NCBI RefSeq assembly: GCF_014203045.1 | Contig: NZ_JACHIF010000010.1 | Coordinates: forward strand, 124,001-188,000 | Length of the DNA stretch: 64,000 nt | Reading direction: 5' to 3' | Source: Prosthecobacter dejongeii | Lineage (GTDB): Bacteria; Verrucomicrobiota; Verrucomicrobiia; Verrucomicrobiales; Verrucomicrobiaceae | Part shown: piece by piece, positions 14,779-23,522 of the stretch | How the letters are laid out: every line of letters begins with the position of its first letter | How positions within the stretch are numbered: position 1 is the first letter of the stretch | Notes under the pieces: generated by a model | What the model was told of the DNA's origin: nothing | The model's input: the letters and a program-made list of their open reading frames with translations, nothing else | The model's database searches: none | Translations under genes and position numbers: made by a program

Positions 14779-15564
14779 ATGAAAATCTTTGCACTCATCG
14801 TTGGCATCGCAGTGGCTGGATCTCTGCCTAGTATCAGCCTTCAGGCTCAGGAGAAGATCATTCTGGAAAAGCCCGTGCCAGTGCTCACCGCCTCAGGCTC
14901 CGAAGTCTTTCCAGAGGCCTGGCGCAAGGAGCCTGTGAGTGCCCAAGGCACCGCGTTGAGTGATGAGAAACTCGGCAAAGCCAAAGCCATTCTAGAGGCC
15001 GCGTTATCCAAGTATCCCGCGACAGTTTTAAAGGCTAACTTGAAGGCCGTGTATGTGCTTTCAGAACTGCGTTATCGGGGGGTGGTCACCAGCGGCACCA
15101 ACTCACGCACCTACGTTTATCTCAAAATGGGCGATGAACTCGCTGGCTACACTCCAGCCCATGTGGAAGGCACTTTTCACGCCGAGTTCTCCAGCATCCT
15201 CATTCGCAACCACCCACAGTTCTTGGATAAGAAAGCCTGGCAAAAGGCCAATCCAGCAGACTTCCAATACTTGGGCGATGGTGTGGAGGCAGTGAAACAA
15301 GGCAAGGCTGGCCTCAAGTCTGAAACAACTCTACTGGAGAAGGGATTTTTGTCCCAGTACGGTTGCTCGACCCTGGAGAATGACTTCAATGGCCTAACCA
15401 TTCGTTTGTTCGCTGGCGATGCCTCCTTGTGGGCCTTAGCGGAGCAATACCCACGCATCCGGGCCAAGCTGCAACTTGCCCTCTCCTTTTACCAACGCCT
15501 AGACCCCAGCTTTACTGAGTCCTTTTTTAAAGCACAAGGCATCTCCAGGCGGTCTAACGACTGA
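14779..15564 (+). CDS. Secreted protein of unknown function
   Basis: 261 residues with a signal peptide (M-K-I-F-A-L-I-V-G-I ending S-L-Q-A-Q). The mature part has one notable segment, T-F-H-A-E-F-S-S-I-L near residue 130, which resembles a metallopeptidase-like His/Glu patch, though it is H-x-E rather than the standard HExxH. No disulfide pattern or repeats. First complete chromosomal gene right of the element border. Likely exported or periplasmic; function unknown. Confidence 0.65.
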   Translation: MKIFALIVGIAVAGSLPSISLQAQEKIILEKPVPVLTASGSEVFPEAWRKEPVSAQGTALSDEKLGKAKAILEAALSKYPATVLKANLKAVYVLSELRYRGVVTSGTNSRTYVYLKMGDELAGYTPAHVEGTFHAEFSSILIRNHPQFLDKKAWQKANPADFQYLGDGVEAVKQGKAGLKSETTLLEKGFLSQYGCSTLENDFNGLTIRLFAGDASLWALAEQYPRIRAKLQLALSFYQRLDPSFTESFFKAQGISRRSND

Positions 15565-15648
15565 TACTTCCGCAAAAACCACCTCCATAATCCCTAGGGG
15601 GCACGAAGATAAATTGTCTTCACTTCAAATTCACTGGAGAATCAAGCC

Positions 15649-15972
15649 ATGACAGCGGAGCAAATTCGCACTTACCGTGAGTCGAAGGGGCTCACGCAAA
15701 GTCAGTTTGCCAGCATGCTGCGGGTCTCCCCCACCGCCGTCACTCAGTGGGAAAAAGGCCAGACTCCCTCTGGCCCGGCCTCCTTATTGCTGGAGCATCT
15801 CATTGAGAACGCCCCCTTGTTCTCTTGCCAGGGAGATACTGAAGGGGACTTACCACTCACGCTCCACGAATGGGAAACTTTGGAGCGACTTCGCCAAGCG
15901 CTGGGGTTTCCCTCGGTGCGCGAGTATGTTCTGCACCTCATTCGTCGAGGAATGAAAATGGAAGGTTGCTAA
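15649..15972 (+). CDS. XRE-family regulator with RHH-like C-terminal segment
   Basis: 107 residues. Residues 3-55 are an XRE/Cro helix-turn-helix (I-R-x-Y-R-E-S-K-G-L-T-Q-S-Q-F-A then V-S-P-T-A-V-T-Q-W-E-K-G-Q). The end carries L-G-F-P-S-V-R-E-Y-V-L-H-L-I-R, a pattern also found in the next gene (L-G-Y-P-S-W-S-A-Y-V-K-G-L-I-R). The two are therefore probably related regulators or a regulatory pair. A DNA-binding repressor role is likely. The target is unknown. Confidence 0.75.
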   Translation: MTAEQIRTYRESKGLTQSQFASMLRVSPTAVTQWEKGQTPSGPASLLLEHLIENAPLFSCQGDTEGDLPLTLHEWETLERLRQALGFPSVREYVLHLIRRGMKMEGC

Positions 15973-16029
15973 TTTCCGCCTCCAAAAAAGTACGCACCAG
16001 GGCACAGCTATTTCACCCACCTTAAATAA

Positions 16030-16043
16030 TGTTCTTTTGAACA
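16030..16043. promoter_or_regulatory. LexA-type operator (TGTTC-N4-GAACA)
   Basis: Perfect TGTTC-TTTT-GAACA inside a longer palindrome (AATAA before, TTATT after). This is the LexA-binding motif reported for Verrucomicrobia. It lies 72 bases before the ATG of the RHH-like gene and immediately before a possible TTG start at 16047. Confidence 0.7.
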
Positions 16044-16115
16044 TTATTGGACAAACGTGAAATCCTTGCAAAAATATCAGAAGAATCCCCCACTGCACCC
16101 CCACCTTTCTTCCTT

Positions 16116-16400
16116 ATGGCCTCTAGCACTCGTTCTCTCAAGCTTCCTCCAGATCTTCTCGATGTGGCTGAAAAAAGGGCCTCCATGCTCGGTTATCCCT
16201 CTTGGTCTGCGTACGTAAAAGGGCTCATTCGTTATGATGCCCTATGTCAGGGCCCCCACAGCATCACCCTCCCCTGGGCCAACATGCCCTTGGTCGAACA
16301 AGACCGTGTGGACGCCAAACTGCTGAAACTGACCCAGGACGGTGTGGGTGTACGAGGGCAATTGCTGAAACGCATCCTCCAAGGCCAGGATAAACTTTAG
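16116..16400 (+). CDS. RHH-like small regulator, probably SOS-controlled
   Basis: From the ATG at 16116 this protein has 94 residues. The N-terminus reads S-T-R-S-L-K-L-P-P-D-L-L-D-V-A, a ribbon-helix-helix type strand and helix, followed by L-G-Y-P-S-W-S-A-Y-V-K-G-L-I-R, shared with the preceding XRE protein. An upstream in-frame TTG (16047) would add 23 residues but would leave almost no leader after the LexA-type box. The role is probably DNA binding; the box suggests induction by DNA damage (inference). Confidence 0.65.
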   Translation: MASSTRSLKLPPDLLDVAEKRASMLGYPSWSAYVKGLIRYDALCQGPHSITLPWANMPLVEQDRVDAKLLKLTQDGVGVRGQLLKRILQGQDKL

Positions 16401-16419
16401 GCCCCCTGCCTCCCCCCCT

Positions 16420-17070
16420 TTAGCCGAGAAGAACCTTCACTTTTTCTGCCAAGGCTTCGCCTAACTTCAAGTGCTCACTAGCCTCCAAATGAATGCCATC
16501 CACAGGACTGGTTTCGACGATTTCTTGGCTGTTGAAATACTCACACTTCAGAGCCACCGCTTGTGCCTTATAGTGACGGGGAAACTCGGCACTGCGCGCG
16601 GCTCCATGAGGGATCTTGGCATCCAGATCAGGCATCGCCGAAAGGTCTCGCACCTTAGGAGGGCACATCAGGAGCAACTGCGGCGGACGATTTTCTGGTC
16701 CCGCATCACCCGCTAGGATCATCCGCCCCAGCACACCTGCGCCGGCAGCGATTTCACCCGGAGGCACATTGAAAGTACTCTTCAGATCATTCGTCCCCAG
16801 CATCAGGATGACGAGGTCTAGCGGCTTGTGACTTTCCAGGCACGCAGGCAGGTAGTCTTTCCCCTTCCGGCAGATGTTGAGAGGGTCTTCATGGACTGTG
16901 GTACGGCCATTTTGACCTTCTTCGATGACCCTAAACCCAGCTCCCAAGGCCTTGGCCAGCACACCCGTCCACCGCACCTCTGGCCCATGACGGCGCGGGA
17001 ACGGGGCCGTCATGCTCGCGGGGTCATATCCCCAGGTGTTGGAGTCGCCAAAGCAAAGAATCGTTTTCAT
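16420..17070 (-). CDS. SGNH/GDSL hydrolase, arylesterase-like
   Basis: 216 residues with the four SGNH blocks: G-D-S-N-T-W-G near residue 8 (nucleophile Ser), G-Q-N-G-R-T-T near 53 (Gly), L-G-T-N-D-L-K near 96 (Asn), and D-G-I-H-L-E near 194 (Asp/His). No signal peptide, so probably cytoplasmic. Members of this branch hydrolyse carboxylic or carbohydrate esters; the substrate cannot be told. Converges with the RHH gene and lies downstream of the Y-family polymerase on the same strand. Confidence 0.85.
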   Translation of the reverse strand: MKTILCFGDSNTWGYDPASMTAPFPRRHGPEVRWTGVLAKALGAGFRVIEEGQNGRTTVHEDPLNICRKGKDYLPACLESHKPLDLVILMLGTNDLKSTFNVPPGEIAAGAGVLGRMILAGDAGPENRPPQLLLMCPPKVRDLSAMPDLDAKIPHGAARSAEFPRHYKAQAVALKCEYFNSQEIVETSPVDGIHLEASEHLKLGEALAEKVKVLLG

Positions 17071-17118
17071 TCAGGCCTGACTTTCCCCGCATCTCCTCAG
17101 CGTGCAAGTACCGCCCCT

Positions 17119-18420
17119 TCACTCCTTGAATTCTTTCAAATCCGGGATGCGGGTAAAGGCGATTTTCGTGCCTGAAAAGGTCTTCACCAAATCCGGCGCA
17201 AATCCGAGCGCGATGCTATCACGGCCAAAATCTTGGTTGATGTCGTCCATGATTTTCGAAAGACGGTTCCGTCTCTCCACATCTCCAGAAACACTGCCTC
17301 CCATCATGGAAAAGAGGTCGAGTTGCACGGGTTGCTCATCAGACTCCAGATCCATCAGCGTCACTCCGATCTTCTTGATCCGGTGACCGGGAAGCTGACT
17401 CAGCGCCCTACCCCAAAGCACCTCCAGGCTCTTCGTCAGGGCATAGCTGTCTGACACGGGGGAAAACTTCATGTGCGCTTTCCCCTTCGCCCCGTTCTCC
17501 GCACGCAGGCTCAAATAAAGCTCATTGGCACGATGTTTCGCCCGCCGCAGCCGACTGGCGGTTTTTAGCAGGAGCCGCTGCGCAACAATCATCGCCTCGG
17601 GAGGATTTCTAAACTCCGGGGAAAGTACATGGCTATGGCCGATGCTCTTTGGCGGCACATTTTCCATGTCGTCGAAATCCCCGTCCAGCTCCCCTCCATG
17701 CAGGTGACGCCAAAAGCGCTCTCCACCCACCCCACCCCAGGCCTGGTGCAGCACCGCCGGGCTCGCATTCCAAAGATCTAAAAAGGTTTTGATTTTGCAC
17801 TCATGAAGACGCGGCTCCATGCGACGGCCAATGCCAGGCAAGTCCGTCAATTTGAGGTGAGCCAGCCTCGCCGGCATGTCCTCCAGACGAATGATCTCCA
17901 AACCATCCGGTTTGGTGAGATCGCTTGCAACTTTGGCGAGATAACGGTTCGGCGCGATGCCGATGGAGCAGGTGATCACCTCCCCCACATTCTTGCGCAG
18001 GCCGGCTTTGATGCGGCGTGCAATGTCCAGAGCCGAGGCCTCATTGGCGCGTTTGTCATCCAGCAGCAATCCCACTTCATCGATGGAGCCCACCACCTGA
18101 ACAGGCCAGTGCAGTTCCACCTCGTCCTTGATCTTTTCGTGGTATTCCACGTAGCGCTCATGAGAGGCTTCCACCAGGACCAAACTGGGGCACATCCGCT
18201 TCGCTTCCCCCACATTGGTCCCTGTCTTGATACCAAACTTTTTAGCCTCCTGGCTTGCCGCGATGGCGCAGGTATGATCTGACATCAGGGGGACCACAAT
18301 CACGGGCTTCCCACGCAAATAGGGCCGCGCCTGCTGCTCCACGCTGGCAAAGTAGCTGTTCAAATCCACGAATAACCAGCGCGGACGCGTGGGGATGGGA
18401 GATGACGGGGAGGGCGGCAT
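17119..18420 (-). CDS. Y-family DNA polymerase (DinB/UmuC-like)
   Basis: From the ATG at 18420 this protein has 433 residues (a TTG at 18438 is possible). The palm begins L-F-V-D-L-N-S-Y-F-A-S-V-E-Q with the metal Asp. The second metal site is S-I-D-E near residue 120, and a helix-hairpin-helix follows at L-P-G-I-G-R-R. A little-finger domain occupies the C-terminal third. It would perform translesion synthesis. A perfect LexA-type box 28-41 bases upstream of the ATG supports SOS control. It lies divergent from the Ski2-like helicase, and an esterase follows downstream on the same strand. The canonical beta-clamp-binding tail was not identified with certainty. Confidence 0.9.
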   Translation of the reverse strand: MPPSPSSPIPTRPRWLFVDLNSYFASVEQQARPYLRGKPVIVVPLMSDHTCAIAASQEAKKFGIKTGTNVGEAKRMCPSLVLVEASHERYVEYHEKIKDEVELHWPVQVVGSIDEVGLLLDDKRANEASALDIARRIKAGLRKNVGEVITCSIGIAPNRYLAKVASDLTKPDGLEIIRLEDMPARLAHLKLTDLPGIGRRMEPRLHECKIKTFLDLWNASPAVLHQAWGGVGGERFWRHLHGGELDGDFDDMENVPPKSIGHSHVLSPEFRNPPEAMIVAQRLLLKTASRLRRAKHRANELYLSLRAENGAKGKAHMKFSPVSDSYALTKSLEVLWGRALSQLPGHRIKKIGVTLMDLESDEQPVQLDLFSMMGGSVSGDVERRNRLSKIMDDINQDFGRDSIALGFAPDLVKTFSGTKIAFTRIPDLKEFKE

Positions 18421-18447
18421 AAACCGACCGTGGCACAATCCAGAAAA

Positions 18448-18461
18448 TGTTCAAGAGAACA
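18448..18461. promoter_or_regulatory. LexA-type operator before Y-family polymerase
   Basis: Perfect TGTTC-AAGA-GAACA in the 132-base divergent region between the polymerase start and the helicase start at 18553, closer to the polymerase. The motif matches the reported Verrucomicrobia LexA box, and the downstream gene is a classic SOS target. Confidence 0.75.
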
Positions 18462-18552
18462 CTATTCCTATAACAACCGAAACCACCGATTTCGCACACC
18501 AGCCACGATCCAGGATTGCCCAAACCTCACCCCTGGGGAAACTAGACGCTGA

Positions 18553-21099
18553 ATGTCCGATCACCCTCTGCTGCGCCTCCTGCCTGAATCCCCTGACTGC
18601 TCCAACGACGAGCTCCTGGGCCGCTTTCTGGAATATGTGGCGGAGAAGAACCTGGAGCTTTACCCCGCTCAGGAGGAGGCCATTTTGGAATTGTTTGAGG
18701 ACAAAAACGTTATCCTCAATACCCCCACAGGCTCTGGCAAATCCCTCGTTGCCACCGCCCTGCATTTTCGTTCCCTGGCCAAGCGACGCCGGTCCGTCTA
18801 TACCTGCCCCATCAAGGCACTGGTGAATGAGAAATTTCTTGCCCTCTGTCGTGACTTCGGCCCGGAAAATGTCGGCATGGCCACGGGTGATGCTACGGTC
18901 AATCGTCACGCTCCCATCCTCTGCTGCACGGCGGAGATCCTGGCCAACTACGCGCTGCGCGATGGAGAAACGGCCCCCTTCCATGAGGTCATCATGGATG
19001 AGTTCCACTATTACTCAGATCACGAGCGCGGCGTCGCTTGGCAGGTGCCCCTGCTCACCATGGCCCGCTCCCGCTTCCTCCTCATTTCCGCCACCCTTGG
19101 CGCCACAGATTTCTTTCAGCGGGAGCTCACCCGCCTCACCCAGGCAGAAAGCGTCATCGTTTCCTCCCAGAACCGGCCCGTACCGCTGGAGTTCAGCTAC
19201 GCACAGACCTCCGTGGATGTGACCCTGCAGGAGCTGGTGGAGGCCAGAAAGACACCCGTTTACCTCGTTCACTTCACCCAAAACGATGCCGCCCAGGCCG
19301 CACAGGATCTGATGAGTCTGAACTTCTGCTCCACCGCAGAAAAGGCCTCCATCAAAGAATACCTCGTGGGGGAAAAATTCACCAGCCCCTATGGCAGAGA
19401 GGTCAAAAAATACCTCCTCCACGGCGTCGGCATTCATCACGCTGGCTTGTTGCCTAAATATCGTATGCTGGTGGAGAAACTAGCCCAGCGCGGCCTGCTA
19501 AAAGTCATCTGCGGGACTGATACCCTCGGTGTAGGCGTGAATGTCCCCATCCGCACCGTTCTCCTCACCCGCCTCAGCAAATATGGCGGCCAAAAGGTGA
19601 CCACATTAACCGCACGTGACTTTCACCAAATCACCGGCCGCGCCGGGCGGCGGGGTTTTGACGACATCGGCTTTGTCGTCGCCCAGGCTCCCGAGCACAT
19701 CATTGAAAACGCTAAAATGGAGGCCAAGGCCGCCGGTGATGTGAAGAAAATGCGCAAGATGGTGAAAAAGAAACCGCCCGAAGGCTTCGTCGGCTGGAAT
19801 GAGGACACATTCAAAAAACTGCAAACCGCCACGCCAGAGGCCCTCGTCTCTCGCTTCCAGGTCTCCCATGGCATGTTACTCCAGGTGCTCAGCCGCGAAG
19901 ATGACGGCTGCGCAGCCATGCAGCAACTCATCGCGGACTCTCACGAGACCACCACGGCTAAAAAGCAGCATCGCCAGCGTGCACGGCAGCTTTTCCGCGC
20001 CCTCGTCGAGCGTAAAATCATCTCCATCATCCCGCTCAAAGACCGCCTGAAACCCGGGCAAAAACTCCGCCTCAATGTCGAGCTTCAGGATGACTTTTCC
20101 CTCAATCAAACGCTATCGCTCTACCTCATTGATACCCTCGCTCTGATTGACCCGAACTCGCCCAACTACGCGGCGGATATGCTGACGCTGTGCGAGTCCA
20201 TTTTGGAAAATCCAGACCTCATCCTCCGCCGCCAGCTTAGCAAAGTGAAGGACGAAGCCATGGCCGCCATGAAGGAAGAAGGCCTGCCTTATGAGGAACG
20301 CATCGCTCGTCTGGAGGAACTGGAATACCCCAAGCCCTGCCGCGACTTCATCTACAGCACTTTCAACGAATTTGCCGCGCTTCATCCCTGGGTAGGCCAG
20401 GAAAACATCCGCCCCAAAAGCATCGTGCGCGAGATGTTTGAAAACTTCCGCAGCTTTACCGACTACATCCAGGACTACGACCTCCACCGCACAGAGGGCG
20501 TCCTCCTCCGCCACCTCTCCAGCGTCCACAAGGTCCTTTCCCAAACTGTGCCGGAGACTTTTAAAACCGAGCCCGTTCAGGAAATGGAAGCCTGGCTAGC
20601 CGGTGTACTTCGCGGCACCGACTCCAGCCTGCTGGATGAATGGGAACGCCTGCGCGATCCCGACTGGAAACCTGACGAGGAAAAACCGGAGCACGAAGAA
20701 GCCCCGGACATCACCCGCAACAAACGCGAGTTCATCGCCCTTATCCGCACCGAGATCTTTCGTTTTTTCCGTGGCCTCGTCATTGAGGATTACCGCCTCG
20801 CCATCCATGCCCTCGGCCCTCATGCCGCCCCCTGGACGGCGGATCTCCTCGCCACCACCATGGCCCCCTATTACGACGAGCACGACCGCATCCTCCTCGA
20901 CAATGAAGCCCGCAACGGCCGCTACACCTTCCCCGAGCCCGCCGAGGATGGCCAAACCTGGAAAGTCTCCCAAGTCCTCGTGGACCTCGAAGGCCTCAAT
21001 GACTGGCAAGCCATCTTCACCGTGGACCTCGCCAAAGCCCGAGAGGAGGGCAAACCCACCTTGCAGCTCGTTTCACTCGGCCCCGTGTCTGAAAGCTGA
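18553..21099 (+). CDS. Ski2-like DEAD/DEAH-box helicase (DUF3516 type)
   Basis: 848 residues. The helicase core has Walker A T-P-T-G-S-G-K-S near residue 57, motif II D-E-F-H near 151, S-A-T near 178, and motif [12 protein letters not shown] near 356. The second half is all-helical and matches the layout of DUF3516-containing superfamily II helicases found in many bacteria. It likely unwinds RNA or RNA:DNA using ATP; the cellular substrate is unknown. It shares a divergent promoter region with the SOS-type polymerase, though the LexA-type box is about 90 bases away from its start. Confidence 0.85.
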   Translation: MSDHPLLRLLPESPDCSNDELLGRFLEYVAEKNLELYPAQEEAILELFEDKNVILNTPTGSGKSLVATALHFRSLAKRRRSVYTCPIKALVNEKFLALCRDFGPENVGMATGDATVNRHAPILCCTAEILANYALRDGETAPFHEVIMDEFHYYSDHERGVAWQVPLLTMARSRFLLISATLGATDFFQRELTRLTQAESVIVSSQNRPVPLEFSYAQTSVDVTLQELVEARKTPVYLVHFTQNDAAQAAQDLMSLNFCSTAEKASIKEYLVGEKFTSPYGREVKKYLLHGVGIHHAGLLPKYRMLVEKLAQRGLLKVICGTDTLGVGVNVPIRTVLLTRLSKYGGQKVTTLTARDFHQITGRAGRRGFDDIGFVVAQAPEHIIENAKMEAKAAGDVKKMRKMVKKKPPEGFVGWNEDTFKKLQTATPEALVSRFQVSHGMLLQVLSREDDGCAAMQQLIADSHETTTAKKQHRQRARQLFRALVERKIISIIPLKDRLKPGQKLRLNVELQDDFSLNQTLSLYLIDTLALIDPNSPNYAADMLTLCESILENPDLILRRQLSKVKDEAMAAMKEEGLPYEERIARLEELEYPKPCRDFIYSTFNEFAALHPWVGQENIRPKSIVREMFENFRSFTDYIQDYDLHRTEGVLLRHLSSVHKVLSQTVPETFKTEPVQEMEAWLAGVLRGTDSSLLDEWERLRDPDWKPDEEKPEHEEAPDITRNKREFIALIRTEIFRFFRGLVIEDYRLAIHALGPHAAPWTADLLATTMAPYYDEHDRILLDNEARNGRYTFPEPAEDGQTWKVSQVLVDLEGLNDWQAIFTVDLAKAREEGKPTLQLVSLGPVSES

Positions 21100-21128
21100 A
21101 GGTAAATTTAAAACCAGACGCGAACAGA

Positions 21129-23000
21129 TCAAACCAGGTCCCTAAAAAACTCTGCATGTTCTACACTTTTGCTAAACTCCTCTGCAAAACGGCTGTTTTT
21201 CAGTGCCGCATCTTCAGTTCCTCCATTGTCCTTTAAATAAACATGAAGAGCGTCGGTGAAGTAACGAACCATTTGATCAAAGCGAGCATCAACCAGCCGC
21301 TGGCAATCCCGTTTCATTTGCTCGCGAATATTGCTACCAGGTTCAACACTGGAGTGCTTTTGAATCAGCGTTTCCAGTGTTTGCTTCTCCATTATGGCTA
21401 TTCCGCTCGAGAGGAAGTAAGTGGCTTTTCGCAAAGGGCCACGTTCTCTTCGCGAAGCTCCAGTTGCATCCACCTTTTGGGATACCATTTGAAAGATTAG
21501 GCAAGATGCAGCAAGTTCAAGCGCACGTTGAACGGGAGTTACTGAGGTTTCGCCTTCATCTGGAACAAAGGGGCCGAATATTTCGTCATACTCTCCACCG
21601 TCCCGGAAAATTTCGCGTTTCGACGAACTGTTGCGTAGCCGCGAAGTGTAACCTTTGAATACCGCAAGCCATGCCAAAGCTGCTTGCTCCTTACTAAAGC
21701 TTACCATCTGGCTTCCCGAAGGCGGCGTCTCGCCTTCTTTACGCTGGTAAAATATTCCATAGTTGGAAAACAGCTCCTGGGCTTTTGTCTGCCGGGGATC
21801 AGTTGCGAGCAGATCTTCTGGCCGGATCGCATTCTGTGAATTGGTCGCAATGATTAATGCGTTTAGGAATGCGCTGTTATCCGGATCCACCTGATACACC
21901 CTGACGAGCACATTTGAATTCCCTTGAAACAGGTCCTTCAAATCTGGATCATACTTGGCATGATAAAGTGCATTTACCGTCTGACAGCCGTTGATGATCT
22001 GCATGTTCGTAATCCGGAGTTTCATGCGGCCCCCTGAGGACGGAGGTAGCAGTTCCGCTTTGTCTGCGACAATGCTCACACCGTTATTCATAAAGCCAAA
22101 CCAACTGCTTTGCTGGCTTGTGACGGTTGCTATGATACTGCGATTCACCTCCTTGCCAGAACCAAGAAAAAACCTCACATTTTTCTCGAATAATTCGTTG
22201 TTTGAATACCTGTCCACCAGCCGGATGAGTTGGTTGACATTCACAAATCCGACCATGACCTGAATGGGCATTCCATTTGGATTTTCGCCAATGTTCTGGT
22301 GCATGAACGAACGTTCTCCCATGTCATTATTGAGGTCTATCGTTTCCTCTTGAACAGGGATTCGTCCATGGACACAAAGATGATGAAAGTCTTGAGAGCT
22401 GTAAGTTTCAAAGGTGAAACCATGTGATTGCCGGTCATGTGCATATGTATCCCGAAGCTGGTCTAACTTGGGCGCATCACTTTGAGAAAGACTCTGACCA
22501 TTCGTCACAAAATAACACTGCACCCTCACCCGCAGTTGCCTTCTCCGTCCTGTTCTGCGCGCGTCAAGAGCCTGTTGTATCTCTCTGTAAGCGGTCAGTG
22601 TCTGTTCATCCTGAAGATCGGTTTTTAAAAACACACGGTTCATCCGGTCCACAAAGGCGTACAGTTCTTTGGTTGAAATGCCTCCCTTCCATTCATCACT
22701 GAACTTGAATTGAAAAAGCTTGAGCTGAATTTCGTTGTCCTCATCAAGGATCATGTAGGCATCCAAAAGCTCCTCAGCCTTCCCGGTTTCCTTAAAATCG
22801 GTAGGGATGAAATTTTCCCACAATTCATCATCGTAAAGATACGTAATCTTCTGCGCGGCAAAATAGGGCCATAAACGACGCCAGTCCGCACGGGCGATAT
22901 TCCAGGAAGGATTTCGGTCAGCCAGCAGGCTCATCCGTTCCTTTAACACATCAATTTGTGCTGGTGTGACAGGGGTCTTGGAATAGGTGTTGGCAGCCAT
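21129..23000 (-). CDS. AIPR-family (abortive infection phage resistance) protein
   Basis: 623 residues. The centre carries the AIPR signature: F-E-K-N-V-R-F-F-L-G near residue 275, F-G-F-M-N-N-G-V-S-I near 310, Q-I-I-N-G-C-Q-T-V near 350, and A-T-N-S-Q-N near 395. AIPR proteins occur in phage-defence loci, alone or next to restriction-modification or ATPase genes. Here it stands alone between a helicase and infC. A start at 23000 fits, as upstream sequence is non-coding. Its function is inferred from family only; the molecular mechanism is not established. Confidence 0.8.
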   Translation of the reverse strand: MAANTYSKTPVTPAQIDVLKERMSLLADRNPSWNIARADWRRLWPYFAAQKITYLYDDELWENFIPTDFKETGKAEELLDAYMILDEDNEIQLKLFQFKFSDEWKGGISTKELYAFVDRMNRVFLKTDLQDEQTLTAYREIQQALDARRTGRRRQLRVRVQCYFVTNGQSLSQSDAPKLDQLRDTYAHDRQSHGFTFETYSSQDFHHLCVHGRIPVQEETIDLNNDMGERSFMHQNIGENPNGMPIQVMVGFVNVNQLIRLVDRYSNNELFEKNVRFFLGSGKEVNRSIIATVTSQQSSWFGFMNNGVSIVADKAELLPPSSGGRMKLRITNMQIINGCQTVNALYHAKYDPDLKDLFQGNSNVLVRVYQVDPDNSAFLNALIIATNSQNAIRPEDLLATDPRQTKAQELFSNYGIFYQRKEGETPPSGSQMVSFSKEQAALAWLAVFKGYTSRLRNSSSKREIFRDGGEYDEIFGPFVPDEGETSVTPVQRALELAASCLIFQMVSQKVDATGASRRERGPLRKATYFLSSGIAIMEKQTLETLIQKHSSVEPGSNIREQMKRDCQRLVDARFDQMVRYFTDALHVYLKDNGGTEDAALKNSRFAEEFSKSVEHAEFFRDLV

Positions 23001-23519
23001 TGGTGTCCAGAAAAGCTAAATTTTCAGTAATTTGTCAGGTTATATGAGCGGGTCAAATCCCAAGCAAATTATGGAACAAAACCGCTCTGCAATGATTAAT
23101 ATGGAATTTGACGATTCTACCAGATGCACAAGGATCGCCTGCAGACTGCGCCATCCGGCGAAAAATCGACAGTTGAGAGTGTGACTGCATAGCCAGAGCC
23201 ATCAAAGAGGTGGACTTTCTGGGAAAACATCTTGCTCCGCGCTAAGAATCTGATTAATCTCAACGTTGTGGGATCCAGATGCGGATTTATCCGCGAATAG
23301 TGAGCAGCATTCGTTTGCTCCATTCCCACAAGTTTTTCTTCGCATGATTTGTCTGAGCCTTTCCTTTGTTAGCCCGCATGACCGGGTTCAGGAAAACTCG
23401 TCCATGCTTCTCACTGCTTCCACGGCCCGTTATGTTTGATATGATCCGTGGAGCGATATGCCATTTTCAAGGGAGCTCAATCCGTGCGCTCTTGATCCGA
23501 ACACAACTGGAGGTCAGCC
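23001..23519. other. Intergenic region upstream of infC
   Basis: About 520 bases. One short minus-strand frame (23117-23329) is not convincing. A weak inverted repeat CCACGG/CCGTGG lies near 23416-23447 in the infC leader. No RNA gene recognised. Confidence 0.3.
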
Positions 23520-23522
23520 ATT
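23509..23522 (+). promoter_or_regulatory. Strong Shine-Dalgarno and AUU start of infC
   Basis: GGAGGT (23509-23514) followed after five bases by ATT (23520-23522), in frame with the IF-3 coding sequence. An AUU start is a known hallmark of infC in Escherichia coli, allowing IF-3 to repress its own translation. Confidence 0.75.

Noticed and set aside
23117..23329. 70-codon minus-strand frame upstream of infC
   Set aside because: No family, poor composition, and no ribosome-binding site.
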